Assembly (NCBI GenBank): GCA_964646255.1
Contig: CAZYDI010000009.1
Coordinates: forward strand, 1-64,000
Length of the DNA stretch: 64,000 nt
Direction of reading: 5' to 3'
Source: UBA5072 sp964646255
Lineage (GTDB): Bacteria > Bacteroidota > Bacteroidia > Bacteroidales > UBA10428
Program-made: the position numbers and the translations under genes
In this document: piece by piece, positions 18,701-28,730 of the stretch
Numbering within the stretch: the first letter of the stretch is position 1
Layout of the letters: every line of letters starts with the position of its first letter
Notes under the pieces: generated by a model
Database searches by the model: none
What the model saw: the letters and a program-made list of their open reading frames with translations, nothing else
Told to the model about the DNA's origin: nothing

Positions 18701-20723
18701 CGCCTCCTTCGGGAATAATACATTCCCAGGTAGGTGTTGACCCTACAGGAATCCAGTATCCTCCACCCACTTCAAATTTTTCAAGCGAGGGCACAGACAA
18801 GCTGTTTTGTATATACAAATCACGCTCAATATTATCATTGGTAGGATCTTCATCACCAGGGATCTCAAGGGTGACTATAAATTTGTCATACAATCCCGGT
18901 GCAGCAATATTAGCCGGTTGAGCAAATTTAAATTGGACATCTCCGTCAACCGGTATTGGCCCCGGAATATTATCATATACCTTTACATTGCCATCAATGG
19001 AAAAAAAAACCGGCAAGGAAGATGCAGTAGGATATGGGGCGAAATTTCGAACCGTTACAACAACAGAGTCGAATCCCGGATTAACACAATCATTTACTGG
19101 TCGCTGCAGTGATGTAATACCCACATCATTCGAAAGGAAATTACCGGTAATGGCAAAATTATCCAGATTCCATCCGGCATACGAAAAACTATTGTCTGAA
19201 TATATAAGTCCAAACCTTACCTGAACCCATGGTTTGCGGGCTGCAAGGTCGTTGAATTCTTCAGACAATGTGAATTCTATCCATTTTGAATCAGGAATAA
19301 GTGCATCTACTTTGCTGTCCCAGATTTTAATCCAGGTTTTGGCTGAATCCGTACTTACTTCAATAACAGCATGATCATTGGCTTCAAAAGAAAGCCATTT
19401 CATAAAATAGAGCTTAACGTTGGAATAAAATTTCAGGTCTGCAACTGGCGAAACGGCATAATAGGCTTTAGTTGCATCAATATTGTCAAGATATCGCCCA
19501 TCAAGTGTAAGGTCAGTCCCTAATACTTTGGTTCCACCATATGCACAATCGGGATCCCGACTGGTATGTGCAGTTTTTCCCTGGGGAACAGCAATCTCAA
19601 AATCATTTTGTGGCCCGGTAAATGTCCATCCGATATTGACACCTTCAAAATCATCAAAAATAATCGCCTCCTCAATGTTATTAGCACCTGCAGGTGAAAT
19701 TGCACTTGCCGGATAGGTTTTTGGTCCCGAACTGGTATTAATAACAATTGAATTTGCATCCATCCGGAAGTCTATCGAACTGTTATGCGGTGCAGTTGGG
19801 TTAATATCCGCAACAAGCCAAATCGAGCTTTGGCCAGTTGGCAGATTGAAATTGATGTTCGAAAAAGTAACTGTACCTTCAGCAATGCTCACTGCAGAAG
19901 CAATCTTGTAAGAACTTCCGGTAGGAGATGAAGGTTTAAAGACACTGTCTTTTGTTGCAATCAACTCAAATCCATTTGGCGTAAACAGATCGTCCTGGGT
20001 TTCAATCGACTTGAATACAAGCGATTTTAATGTAGCCGGATCGGTATTGCCTACCACAGTGATGTCAATACGCATTAAGGGGATATCGGAAACGCCCCGG
20101 GGAATCAGCGTGTGATTCACCTGATTAACTTCAACTGACTTTGGGTACCGGATAATAATATCCTTTTCTTCAATTACCACTTTATCTACGCAAACCCCAT
20201 CACCACTGTTTGAAATTCCACCGAATGCAACATAAAATTCATTGGTTAAATATTTGGAACCGTAGTCCTTAATATTATAGGTTCTTAATGTCCAAACCGG
20301 AACCTCCGTTACATATTTGTCAATAGTATCCCATGTTCCAGTTGAGCCGGCTCTAAAGAGGAGAATCAGGTTATCCTGTCCGAATACGGATTGTGACATG
20401 GCATGAGCAAAAGACAACTCTGGCTTTTTTGCTTCACTGAGGTCAATAGCCTTTGAAACCAGGGTTCTGCTCGCAGGATCGTTATCACTCCAGTAAAATA
20501 ATGCATTCTTTGTTCCCGAGAATGCACTGGGTGGTTCAAAACCATTTCCACCGGTGGCATAAATCCATTTTATACTATTATCGGTGGGCAGACTTTGCCA
20601 GGTCTGCTGATCTTCAGGGGTTTCAAAATCTGAGTTTAAATAACGAATTATTGTATCAGTCTGTGCCTGCAGGCCAATAAACAAAACCATTAAACTCAAA
20701 ATGCTGGTAATTAGGCGTTTCAT
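15780..20723 (-). CDS. Giant secreted protein with type A T9SS sorting domain
   Basis: This 1647-residue protein has a signal peptide ending in LQAQ. It has a MAM/cleaved-adhesin-like jelly roll (about 25-185), a segment like the BNR-associated N-terminal domain (195-340), and two or three further jelly rolls (FDDFEGVNIGWTF and later). About five CARDB-like modules each begin DVGV or DIGV with a Cys and then a V-RNFG/NYG strand. They alternate with PKD/Ig-like modules carrying a LDAG-G-QSY-W-D motif. The last 80 residues (YPNPNNGMFRIKM to GRLVIQ) are the type A sorting domain (TIGR04183 type). It is therefore exported by T9SS and probably anchored or released at the surface. Role: adhesin or extracellular scaffold, inferred. 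Confidence 0.85.
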   Translation of the reverse strand: MKRLITSILSLMVLFIGLQAQTDTIIRYLNSDFETPEDQQTWQSLPTDNSIKWIYATGGNGFEPPSAFSGTKNALFYWSDNDPASRTLVSKAIDLSEAKKPELSFAHAMSQSVFGQDNLILLFRAGSTGTWDTIDKYVTEVPVWTLRTYNIKDYGSKYLTNEFYVAFGGISNSGDGVCVDKVVIEEKDIIIRYPKSVEVNQVNHTLIPRGVSDIPLMRIDITVVGNTDPATLKSLVFKSIETQDDLFTPNGFELIATKDSVFKPSSPTGSSYKIASAVSIAEGTVTFSNINFNLPTGQSSIWLVADINPTAPHNSSIDFRMDANSIVINTSSGPKTYPASAISPAGANNIEEAIIFDDFEGVNIGWTFTGPQNDFEIAVPQGKTAHTSRDPDCAYGGTKVLGTDLTLDGRYLDNIDATKAYYAVSPVADLKFYSNVKLYFMKWLSFEANDHAVIEVSTDSAKTWIKIWDSKVDALIPDSKWIEFTLSEEFNDLAARKPWVQVRFGLIYSDNSFSYAGWNLDNFAITGNFLSNDVGITSLQRPVNDCVNPGFDSVVVTVRNFAPYPTASSLPVFFSIDGNVKVYDNIPGPIPVDGDVQFKFAQPANIAAPGLYDKFIVTLEIPGDEDPTNDNIERDLYIQNSLSVPSLEKFEVGGGYWIPVGSTPTWECIIPEGGGFPSVPGSPKAWTLSPYGNYISNDTSYMISSCYDLVSEDSLLFEMKIWLDSEEGKDGAAVEYSTDEGATWRLLGHNVHDWNWNWYNTTVASLGTLGWSYPNSGWKTVRQVIPAFLNYEPKVKFRVKWAADEENSFRGMAFDDVRIFSAPIDIGVFKIDSFANRCQGLNPGEVTVTLMNYGINKMKQDDTIIVAFDFNQAHMETDTFMLASDFLPGQTIKHTFTTTVDVASPGDYSLRAYTQGEKDLLFYGGNNDSALVNFSVYPGPITSLPDTIQTHLPDTVVLTTISNPAYDYWWNGTSGTYTYNVVDDGWQYLTVTATRGNGCSAYDSTNVELLFYDVGTEELVHPTDNCGFGKHEFPVVRVRNYGTDSIAAGQKIAVTFVMNGGTAVEDTLVLASTLYAGKNVDFTFTKGAVDLSAQGTYAFNVFTSYGGDTVLSNNSINKSIEILGRPAVNLGPDVIISGLSHTLDAGAGYQSYLWDNDETSRTREITTSGSYWVQVFDDNMCDNYDTAFVWLKIRDISPGQFESPLSECNFSNSVPVSLRIYNTGTDTVPSGSTINVSYRFNGGSRVSGSMNLGQQLIPGSFMVYPFAGTIDLSTAGDYSLEATAVVSGDLRPQNDTIEHTIYRYNKPVVDFGLEEEEYIEDISFVIDAGYSPFYTYDWQDTVTSHNYNVTSSGQYHVTATDTRTSCFDRDTVFVFLIYSDVGVTWSDMPESGCTGDLDNIRVRVSNLGPSAIGSSELYIACDIDGERITLDTLSWTGNFNPGAVKELPLSGRVSIAHGGISKVSLYTLFEDDKRHFNDTLNFEFDALPGPDIDFGDINGYLNVDLPYVLDAGAGHQSYQWQDNTTNQTYTVNTAGTYTVIVVGQNECSATKSVRVNITDGTHNFEAGNIVLYPNPNNGMFRIKMGNDVDEDIIVKILNLNGQPVYNRELTSREIENETIDVQQLSRGVYLLQIHTKSQVFTGRLVIQ

Positions 20724-20832
20724 TATATATGAAGTATTATTTGTGATAACTTACTGCCTTTTTTTACGTATACTTAGAGAATAAGGTTTTATTTTCACCA
20801 TGTACAGGAGACATACTAAACCACTCAATCCC

Positions 20833-23800
20833 ATGTTTCTAAGGAGATTCGTCATATTTCTGATTTCCAGCACATTAACACTTACCGTTTTCGGACAAAC
20901 CGATAACCTGTTTTGGTTTGCCGCTCCGGACATTTCAAGCGACCATGGTGACCCTCCCGATAATGGTGCCCCGCTAAGGTTACACATAACTGCTGTTCAT
21001 GCCACAACAGTAAAAATTGAAAGACCCGCAGATCCTTCGTTTACAACATTAACTTACAATTTGGATGAATTGGAGCACGTGAGTATACGAATGGATAATA
21101 TTTTGCCCATCAATGAAATCGAATGTTATCCCAATCCCAGTACAAAGGAGGGAAAGGGATTCAAGATCACCAGTAACCCTGGCGAAATAACGGTGTACTA
21201 TGAACTCGACCAATTCTGGAACAGGGATATTTTTCCATTGAAAGGTAAAAACGCCTTAGGAACTGATTTTTATGTTTCAACCCAGAATTTTTTCAGAAAC
21301 GGCACCTATGCAAATACAGCATGGAGTGGCTTTGTTGTTTGCGCTACCGAAAACAATACCGAGATAACCATTTACCGGAATGCTGTCTGGTCAGAATATC
21401 CCGGAGCTCCCGTACCTATTACCATAACGCTAAATGCCGGTGAAACATGGGCATTCAGATCAAATGACAGGGCTGCAAACCGGCATATAAACGGCGTAAG
21501 GGTAACTTCTGACAAGCCGATAACAATTACTCAATATGATGACTCGGTGGAAAAACTGAACAAGCCCGGCGTATATAGTTACGATGTGGTTGGCGATCAG
21601 ACCATTCCTATATCACTTATCGGCCACGAGTACATTGTTATGAAGGGCGATGTTTATGTCGGTACCGACGGAGGAGAAAGGATTTTCATAACCACTACCC
21701 AGCCAAACACAGCAATCTATGCTGATGGTACACTAATTACCACCATTCCCAATGCCGGAACGGTGTATAGTTATCCAATTACCAATAACTCCACACACAT
21801 TGAAGGATCCAAACCAATGTATGTATTTCATACTACAGGAAGTGGCGGGGAACTTGGAGGAGCAGTGCTTCCAACGATTGATGGCTGTACCGGTTCGCGT
21901 TCGGTTACCTTTACACGTACACCCAATGCCGGAGATTTATTCTTCCTGAATGTGATGGCCCGTAATGAGACTTCCGGACCAAATAAAAATATGGCCGCCA
22001 AAAGTTTTACCATTTTTTCGGGCGGTGTTCTGACTCCTATACCTGAAACATATTTTGACTACATTCTCGATTCAAACTGGATTGTACTTAAAAGAATACC
22101 TGCCGTTACAAATTTCTACAACTCAAAAATTGCATCAGGGGCTGAAGCACGTGTTGAAAACAGTGTATCCCGTTTTCATCTTGGTGTGATTAACGGAGGA
22201 ACAGCAGACGGTTGTAAATATGGCTATTTTTCCGATTATAAATCGGAAAGTGTGGGGGCCGGCATTGGCGGTGCCTATGCCATCAGGGTATATGCCCGTT
22301 GCAGTCTTGACCCGCTTCAGTTGGTTGCCACCGGCGGCCAGGCTTACAGGTGGTACAGCATCCGGGCAGGTCATCCGGAAGATACCATCTATTTAAGCTC
22401 TACAAGAGTGCCTGACCCCTATTTCAGCCCTCCTTTTGAAGGAGACTTTAAATTCAGGGTTATCATTGATCTTGAGTGTTCACCTGATGATACCATTGAC
22501 CTTCGAATACTGGCCATGGTTGGACCGACTGCGCAATTTAACATCGAAGACAACGAAAGCTGTTCGCCATTTGCCCCTACATTTCACAACCTCACAGATA
22601 TGACCCACGCCAAATCATTGGAGTGGAATTTTGATACACGGTACAATACCTGGGTAAACAATACAACGCTTACCAATCCGTTTAAATGGCCATATGCTGA
22701 AAACCTGAGTGATACAGTGCAGGAATATACCATTCAGCTACTGGCCAAAGGTCTTTCAGGAAATTGTCCAAGTATAACGCAAAAAAAAGTGCGCATACTG
22801 CCCAATGTAAAAGCAGGATTTGAAAGCGACAAATTTATTGGATGTTCACCGCTTACCGTGCAATTTAACGATACTACCATCGGGTACGTGGATACGCTTA
22901 ATAGCTACTGGGACTTTGGCCCTTACCAGAGTACTTATGAACCGAGCCTGGAATACACATTCCAAAACAATCACCTGGACGATACCACATACAATGTCCG
23001 GCTGATTGCATATTCTCCATACGGATGCAGTGATACAGCAACATATCCCATTACTGTTCATCCCAATATTAACGCAAATTTTATCATTAAAGACCTGGTT
23101 GGTTGTTCACCATTTACAACTGTGCTCAATCCTATCGGATCAATTGGCGTGGACACCTTTAAATGGACTATCCATGACATCAACAACAGTATAATCAACA
23201 ATACCTTTTCACACACCACCTATGATGCATTTCCATTCAACCACAACGACAATACGCAGCCCAATCCGGATACGATTTTTGTTGACATGATTGGAATTAA
23301 CCAATACGGATGTACAGATACTGCCATCAGCAAAAGGATGATCATTTTGCCCGAGGTGCATGCGCTTTTCACTGCATCGGACCATGAGATATGCGACTCC
23401 ATCAATATCAATTTCACCAATAACTCCATTGGATATAACCTGATGAATGAATGGAACCTGGGTGATGGGGCATTTATAATCGATACCACTGAAAATTCAT
23501 TTACTCACCGGTATTTTAACCGGACAACAGCCCCAAAAGATTATGTTGTTGAACTGATCACCACTTCCGATTATTTCTGTGCGGATACACTGACCGATAC
23601 CATAACCGTGTATCCTTTTGTCAATGCAAACTTTGCCATTGATTACAGCAATAACTGCTCTCCGCTGAATGTTCAATTTATGAATACTTCCAAAGGAGGT
23701 GCCTTATTTGATTGGAACTATGGCGACGGTGAATATTTTTCAACAAACCAGCCCGACGACCTGTACCATATTTATGAAAATTATTCGGACAACGATACCA

Positions 23801-26800
23801 CGTTTTTCATCTGGCTTAAAGCCATCAATAGTTATGGATGTTCCGACTCCATTCAACGCTCGGTGTATCTTTTCCCGCAGGTTGCCGCTAATTTCGACTT
23901 TACCAGTCCCAATGAAGGATGTAACCCCTTAAACGTTACTTTCCAGAACACATCCAAAGGCACTGACCTGAATTACCAATGGGACTTTGGAAACAATACG
24001 TATTCCACCAGTCTGAATCCTCCGCCAAGGATATACCAGAATGCTACGGCCAAGGATACCACCTATTATGTTAACCTCACGGTGATGAACCTGGCCGGAT
24101 GCGACAGCAGCATTACCAAAACTGTTGAAGTATATTCAAAAGTAACCGCCGACTTTTCCATTGAACGGGTTGACAGCTGCTCACCCTTTAGAATAAGGGT
24201 TGACAACTTCTCCTCAGGGGGAATCACTGACTTTATCTGGAAATATACCGAAACTGACTCTATCATTTTATATGATTTTTCGGATCCGGTTATTCCGGTA
24301 TACCAAAACGATACTCTCGTACCCATAAAATACCCTGTTGTTTTGCGTACACAAAACAGTCACGGTTGCCCGGCCTTTAAAAGTGATACCATAACCGTAT
24401 TCCCGGAAATGCGGGCAAGTTTCAATCCCGCAGTGCTGGAAGGATGCCAGCCTCTGTTGGTCGGACTGGAAAACACTTCCAACATTATACCGAACACCAC
24501 ATTCTTGTGGAACTTCGGGAATGGCAAATATTCGAATCTCTCTACCCCATCCCCGCACCTGTATAGCAACCTCACCAACAACAGCAAGAGCCATAAGATT
24601 TTATTGCAAGCCACCACACAATATGGATGTTTTGACTCCACCTCGGTCAACATTGAGGTATATCCCTATATATATGCCAAGTTTAGTATCGACAAGCCTG
24701 CCATCTGTTCTGATGAACCTTTCACCATCGACAGAAGCGGCTCAGCTGGCGCAATCAACCACTATTATTGGGATTATAACGACGATGGATCAGTAGAGGA
24801 AGATAAAATCAATTCCGAATTCACCCATTCCTATTCCAATACAGGAACAGCTGATCAGAATCCGCGCATCCGCCTCACCGTAACCAACGCAGAGGGATGT
24901 GATACATCATGGACAGAAACAATTGCCGTACACCCTGAGGTAAGAGCCGGGTTTGATGTTGACAACCTGCAGGTATGTTACCCAATGCCAACAAAATTCA
25001 CCAATATGTCGGAGCCTGCCATTCCCCTCACCTATTACTGGAATTTTGGTGACGGTTCAAGTTCCGTAAGCAAGGATCCTACACACGAATACAAGAATTA
25101 CAGCCGCACCGATGATAAAACCTTTAGCATTTTCCTCACTGCAACATCGGAACATGGATGTGACAGTACCATAAGCGGTAGTGTAGTTGTTCATCCCAAA
25201 CCACTTGCCGATTTTAACTATCCCATGGCGGTGGATTGCCCTCCATTCCCTGTAAGCTTTACCGACAATTCTATGGGCACAAACCTTACTTATCACTGGG
25301 ATTTTAACAATGGCAATACAAGCACCGAACAGAATCCGACGGAAGTATTCTACAATAACGGATCCGCCATAGCCGAAAACCCGATTACCCTGATCGTAAG
25401 TTCCGTATATAATTGTGCAGATACTGTTGTAAAACCGGTTCAGGTATATCCTGATGTGGAAGTTGACTTTGAAGCCTCTCAATGGAGCGGATGCAATCCT
25501 ATGCAGGTTAATTTAAACGGCACTGCCACAAATGAAAATGAATATTACTGGTATGTTGATGGTAAAACGATCAGCAATTATGAAGATCCGTCTTACAGGT
25601 TTGTTAATGAATCGGCAGACGACAAGGTCTTTGAAGTACGCTTCAAGGCCATATCCATCAACGGATGCCATGACGATACCATCAAACAGATTACCATTTT
25701 CCCAAAACCCCTTGCGGAATTTCTTCCCAGTCCGCAGGCCCAGGAGTTCAATACCGAAACCGACATTACACCGGTAACCATGAACAACCAAACCAATAAC
25801 CAAACGATATGGGGATATCGATGGGACTATGGTGATGGCACCACATCTACGCAAAGTGCTGCCTCTTATGTAAAAAATTATACCATTTGGGGCGATATCA
25901 GCAACGAAAGCAGGATTCCTGTTAATATGATTGCCACCAACACAAAGCATCCCGAATGTGCAGATACGGTTATGCACTATGTGGTTATCAAGCCTCCGCT
26001 TCCAAGGGTGGATCTTGGCCCCGATGTATCAGGATGTTTGCCCTTAACCGTTGAATTCCCGTCTACGGCCAAATATAACTATCCCGATGATTACCAGTGG
26101 GATTTGGGCTTCAATGCGCAGTCATCATCTGAAACAGAACCTGAGCCATTGGTTTATGATGCGCCTGGGGTATATATCGTACGACTGACTGTTCAGGGAG
26201 ACGGAGGGTCGAATTGGGACTACAAGACAATTACTGTTCATCCCAAACCGGCAGCTAAATTCGACTTTGAACCCGATTCAGCATGGGTTAGAAGCCAAAC
26301 CGAACCTGGAACACCCATTAAATTCTTTAATTTATCCGGTGCCGGGTACAGCTATAACTGGGATTTCGATGATGAAGACCGCGATATATCCACCAGCAAT
26401 GAATATGAACCATTACATGAATATCTTGAAGAAGGGGCATATTTCGTAACGCTTATGGTGGAGAATACATTCGGCTGTCTTGATACATTCCGGAATGAAA
26501 TTCCCATAATTATTTATGCCGGCGGAATTATGGAATTCCCCAATGCAATAACGATAGTGCCCGGCGACCCGGCTGATGAAAATTACGACCCCTACGAAGC
26601 CAATGCGGCCGTTTTCAGGCCAAACAGCTATGGAGTTGAAAAATACAGGCTTGAAATATACAACCGTTGGGGAGAGCTGATCTTTGAAAGCGACGACGTA
26701 AATAAAGGTTGGAATGGCCATATTAAAGGGTCACCGGTGAAACAGGATGTATATGTCTGGCGTGTCACCGGTCGGTATACCAACGGCCGTCCCTTTGTCA

Positions 26801-26838
26801 AAGCTGGTGATGTTACGGTACTGGTAAAGCAGCCATAG
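20833..26838 (+). CDS. Giant PKD-repeat surface protein with gliding-type (type B) C-terminal domain
   Basis: This 2001-residue protein has a signal peptide ending in TVFGQ. Residues to about 480 form an IgGFc-binding-like N-terminal domain (FVVCATENNTEITIYRN). Then come 15 tandem PKD-like repeats of roughly 85-100 residues. Most start with V-P-V-A-F and GCSPL and contain a W-FG-G strand. The end (KYRLEIYNRWGELIFES and DVYVWRVTG) is the gliding-motility-associated type B sorting domain. Such proteins need a PorP/SprF partner, encoded 216 bases downstream. I prefer the ATG at 20833, which starts the signal peptide, over the ATG at 20800. Likely a SprB-like adhesin. Confidence 0.88.
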   Translation: MFLRRFVIFLISSTLTLTVFGQTDNLFWFAAPDISSDHGDPPDNGAPLRLHITAVHATTVKIERPADPSFTTLTYNLDELEHVSIRMDNILPINEIECYPNPSTKEGKGFKITSNPGEITVYYELDQFWNRDIFPLKGKNALGTDFYVSTQNFFRNGTYANTAWSGFVVCATENNTEITIYRNAVWSEYPGAPVPITITLNAGETWAFRSNDRAANRHINGVRVTSDKPITITQYDDSVEKLNKPGVYSYDVVGDQTIPISLIGHEYIVMKGDVYVGTDGGERIFITTTQPNTAIYADGTLITTIPNAGTVYSYPITNNSTHIEGSKPMYVFHTTGSGGELGGAVLPTIDGCTGSRSVTFTRTPNAGDLFFLNVMARNETSGPNKNMAAKSFTIFSGGVLTPIPETYFDYILDSNWIVLKRIPAVTNFYNSKIASGAEARVENSVSRFHLGVINGGTADGCKYGYFSDYKSESVGAGIGGAYAIRVYARCSLDPLQLVATGGQAYRWYSIRAGHPEDTIYLSSTRVPDPYFSPPFEGDFKFRVIIDLECSPDDTIDLRILAMVGPTAQFNIEDNESCSPFAPTFHNLTDMTHAKSLEWNFDTRYNTWVNNTTLTNPFKWPYAENLSDTVQEYTIQLLAKGLSGNCPSITQKKVRILPNVKAGFESDKFIGCSPLTVQFNDTTIGYVDTLNSYWDFGPYQSTYEPSLEYTFQNNHLDDTTYNVRLIAYSPYGCSDTATYPITVHPNINANFIIKDLVGCSPFTTVLNPIGSIGVDTFKWTIHDINNSIINNTFSHTTYDAFPFNHNDNTQPNPDTIFVDMIGINQYGCTDTAISKRMIILPEVHALFTASDHEICDSININFTNNSIGYNLMNEWNLGDGAFIIDTTENSFTHRYFNRTTAPKDYVVELITTSDYFCADTLTDTITVYPFVNANFAIDYSNNCSPLNVQFMNTSKGGALFDWNYGDGEYFSTNQPDDLYHIYENYSDNDTTFFIWLKAINSYGCSDSIQRSVYLFPQVAANFDFTSPNEGCNPLNVTFQNTSKGTDLNYQWDFGNNTYSTSLNPPPRIYQNATAKDTTYYVNLTVMNLAGCDSSITKTVEVYSKVTADFSIERVDSCSPFRIRVDNFSSGGITDFIWKYTETDSIILYDFSDPVIPVYQNDTLVPIKYPVVLRTQNSHGCPAFKSDTITVFPEMRASFNPAVLEGCQPLLVGLENTSNIIPNTTFLWNFGNGKYSNLSTPSPHLYSNLTNNSKSHKILLQATTQYGCFDSTSVNIEVYPYIYAKFSIDKPAICSDEPFTIDRSGSAGAINHYYWDYNDDGSVEEDKINSEFTHSYSNTGTADQNPRIRLTVTNAEGCDTSWTETIAVHPEVRAGFDVDNLQVCYPMPTKFTNMSEPAIPLTYYWNFGDGSSSVSKDPTHEYKNYSRTDDKTFSIFLTATSEHGCDSTISGSVVVHPKPLADFNYPMAVDCPPFPVSFTDNSMGTNLTYHWDFNNGNTSTEQNPTEVFYNNGSAIAENPITLIVSSVYNCADTVVKPVQVYPDVEVDFEASQWSGCNPMQVNLNGTATNENEYYWYVDGKTISNYEDPSYRFVNESADDKVFEVRFKAISINGCHDDTIKQITIFPKPLAEFLPSPQAQEFNTETDITPVTMNNQTNNQTIWGYRWDYGDGTTSTQSAASYVKNYTIWGDISNESRIPVNMIATNTKHPECADTVMHYVVIKPPLPRVDLGPDVSGCLPLTVEFPSTAKYNYPDDYQWDLGFNAQSSSETEPEPLVYDAPGVYIVRLTVQGDGGSNWDYKTITVHPKPAAKFDFEPDSAWVRSQTEPGTPIKFFNLSGAGYSYNWDFDDEDRDISTSNEYEPLHEYLEEGAYFVTLMVENTFGCLDTFRNEIPIIIYAGGIMEFPNAITIVPGDPADENYDPYEANAAVFRPNSYGVEKYRLEIYNRWGELIFESDDVNKGWNGHIKGSPVKQDVYVWRVTGRYTNGRPFVKAGDVTVLVKQP

Positions 26839-26861
26839 CCAGTATTTTTCCTTACTCAGCT

Positions 26862-26876
26862 CTGCCTTTCAGGCAG
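26862..26876. repeat. Short hairpin after the PKD protein gene
   Basis: CTGCCT-TTC-AGGCAG forms a perfect 6-bp stem 24 bases after the stop codon. No T-run follows, so it is either a weak terminator, an mRNA-stabilising stem, or part of the CTGCCT/AGGCAG repeat family also seen at 30031-30050. Confidence 0.5.
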
Positions 26877-27054
26877 GCTTAGTTCAGCTTTTCAGGCCAC
26901 CCCGGTTTGTAAATTTGATGACCTTGGATGTCATACAGGGCGAAGCTCTCCGCAGAAGTCTTATTATCGTTGACAAATATTGAAATTATTGTATAACTAA
27001 ACCGCTTTAATCACGTAAAACTGGTTACCAAAACAACCAATTCATGAAGATTTC

Positions 27055-28026
27055 ATGCGCAGGCTCTATATCATAATTTTCACAGCCTGGATAGGTTTAA
27101 CCAGATTGACGGCCCAGGATCCGCAGTTTTCGCAGTTCTATTCAAACCCGCTTTACCTTGCTCCATCCTTTGCAGGAGCATCAGGCGGAAACAGAATATG
27201 TGCCAATGTGCGCGACCAATGGGTGGCTTTGCCATCAACGTTCATGACCTACAGCTTCTCCTATGATTATTTCTATCCCAAGTTCAACAGCGGTTTTGGC
27301 CTGCTTGCTTATAAAGACGTTGCCGGAACAGGCGATCTTGGCACGTTAAGCGTTGGCGTTCAGTATTCATACAATTTTAAAATTGCGCAGGAAGTCTTTG
27401 CACGGCCTGGATTACACTTCTCGTACAGGGAGCACGGCCTGGCCTGGGATAAGCTTACCTTTATTGATGAGGTGATTCATAGCCAGGGTACGGTAATAGA
27501 ACCACCACCTATTGAAAAAGTCAGGGATGTTGACCTTGCCCTTTCCGCTTTGGTGTATTCAAAAAGGGTGTGGGGAGGCATTACCGTTGATCATATTCTT
27601 ACACCCAATGTGTCATTGTACTCCGACAAGCATGAGGTACCAATGAAAATAGCCGCTTTCGGAGGCGTCGAAATTGTCAGGAAAAGTCACCTGCTCAAAC
27701 CCGATGAAGAAACCATGACCGTTGCCTACCTTTTTAAACACCAGGGTCCCTACAATCAACTCGACCTTGGGGTTTACTGGTTTAAAAATCCGCTTGTACT
27801 GGGTGTGTGGTACCGCGGTATACCCCCATTTAACTCACAGCGCGGCGATGCCTTAATACTGCTTCTTGGTTATAAAACAAAAAATTTTAACATCGGGTAT
27901 AGTTACGATATGACCATATCCAACCTCATTGGCCAGGCCGTGGGATCACACGAACTATCCATGAGCATTAAATTTGCTATCCCCCGAAAAACCAAAAAGG
28001 GTGAAGTTCCCTGCCCTGAGTTTTAA
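27055..28026 (+). CDS. PorP/SprF family outer-membrane protein
   Basis: This 323-residue protein has a signal (ending in LTAQ) and the family opening DPQFSQFYSNPLYLAPSFAG, followed by VRDQWVALPSTFMTYSFSYD. An amphipathic beta-strand pattern follows to the end, consistent with a 14-strand outer-membrane barrel. PorP/SprF proteins act with type B CTD substrates in T9SS export and surface attachment. The preceding 2001-residue PKD protein carries such a CTD, so this is a cognate pair. The ATG at 27055 gives the expected signal peptide. Confidence 0.92.
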   Translation: MRRLYIIIFTAWIGLTRLTAQDPQFSQFYSNPLYLAPSFAGASGGNRICANVRDQWVALPSTFMTYSFSYDYFYPKFNSGFGLLAYKDVAGTGDLGTLSVGVQYSYNFKIAQEVFARPGLHFSYREHGLAWDKLTFIDEVIHSQGTVIEPPPIEKVRDVDLALSALVYSKRVWGGITVDHILTPNVSLYSDKHEVPMKIAAFGGVEIVRKSHLLKPDEETMTVAYLFKHQGPYNQLDLGVYWFKNPLVLGVWYRGIPPFNSQRGDALILLLGYKTKNFNIGYSYDMTISNLIGQAVGSHELSMSIKFAIPRKTKKGEVPCPEF

Positions 28027-28065
28027 TCATTTTAAAACAAATTCTGACTTTTTCAAACAACTTCT

Positions 28066-28073
28066 TATATTTG
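28066..28073 (+). promoter_or_regulatory. -7 promoter element TATATTTG before the ompH-like gene
   Basis: TATATTTG fits the Bacteroidota TAnnTTTG -7 consensus and is 33 bases from the start codon at 28107. I see no clear -33 TTTG at the right distance. Confidence 0.45.
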
Positions 28074-28106
28074 CTACCACAATTGTAAATATTAAAGAAT
28101 TCAACA

Positions 28107-28718
28107 ATGAAAAAATCAGCGCTTGTTTTGAATATTATTCTGGCACTTGCCGTAGTTGCATTGTATATATTGTATTTTACCGGTACCGGTGCTCCAAAAA
28201 AGTCTGCTGCTAAAGCTGATTTTTCGGGAAGCGTAAAAGCAGGCAGTGATATATATTATGTTCAGATAGACTCGGTTATCGCCAACTATGATATGGCAAA
28301 AGACCTTGCTGATCAATTGGAAACCAAATTCAACTCTTCTGATGCTGCCTTAAAAACGAGGCAGGATGCCTACCAGAAAGATGTTAACGATTACCAGTAT
28401 AAAATCCAGCGCGGTCTTGTTACGCGTGCAGATGCACAAGGTATTGAACAGCAGCTTATGGCCAAGCAACAGGATCTGATGAAACTGCAGCAGGACCTTA
28501 CCAATGAAATCAACGAGCAGCAGGTTGTTATGAACCGCCAGGTTATTAATGCCATTATGGAATACATGAAAGAGAACAGTACGGAATTCAACTACAAATA
28601 TGTTTTGGGTACTTCTTTCGGGGGAAATATACTGTACGCCAACGACAGCCTGGATATTACCAGAACCATTACTGAAGGTTTAAACCTGCAGTATAAATCA
28701 GAAAAGGAAAAGAAATAA
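28107..28718 (+). CDS. OmpH/Skp-like periplasmic chaperone
   Basis: This 203-residue protein has an N-terminal hydrophobic signal-anchor (LNIILALAVVALYILYFTG). The body fits OmpH/Skp: a short strand with YYVQIDSVIANYDMAKDL, a long helical hairpin (about 70-165) rich in Gln and Lys, and a return strand (YKYVLGTSFGGNILYANDSLDIT). Skp-like proteins hold unfolded outer-membrane proteins in the periplasm. The position after a PorP barrel gene fits. The uncleaved-looking anchor suggests a membrane-tethered form, as in many Bacteroidota OmpH proteins. Confidence 0.85.
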   Translation: MKKSALVLNIILALAVVALYILYFTGTGAPKKSAAKADFSGSVKAGSDIYYVQIDSVIANYDMAKDLADQLETKFNSSDAALKTRQDAYQKDVNDYQYKIQRGLVTRADAQGIEQQLMAKQQDLMKLQQDLTNEINEQQVVMNRQVINAIMEYMKENSTEFNYKYVLGTSFGGNILYANDSLDITRTITEGLNLQYKSEKEKK

Positions 28719-28730
28719 AGCAGAATCCTC

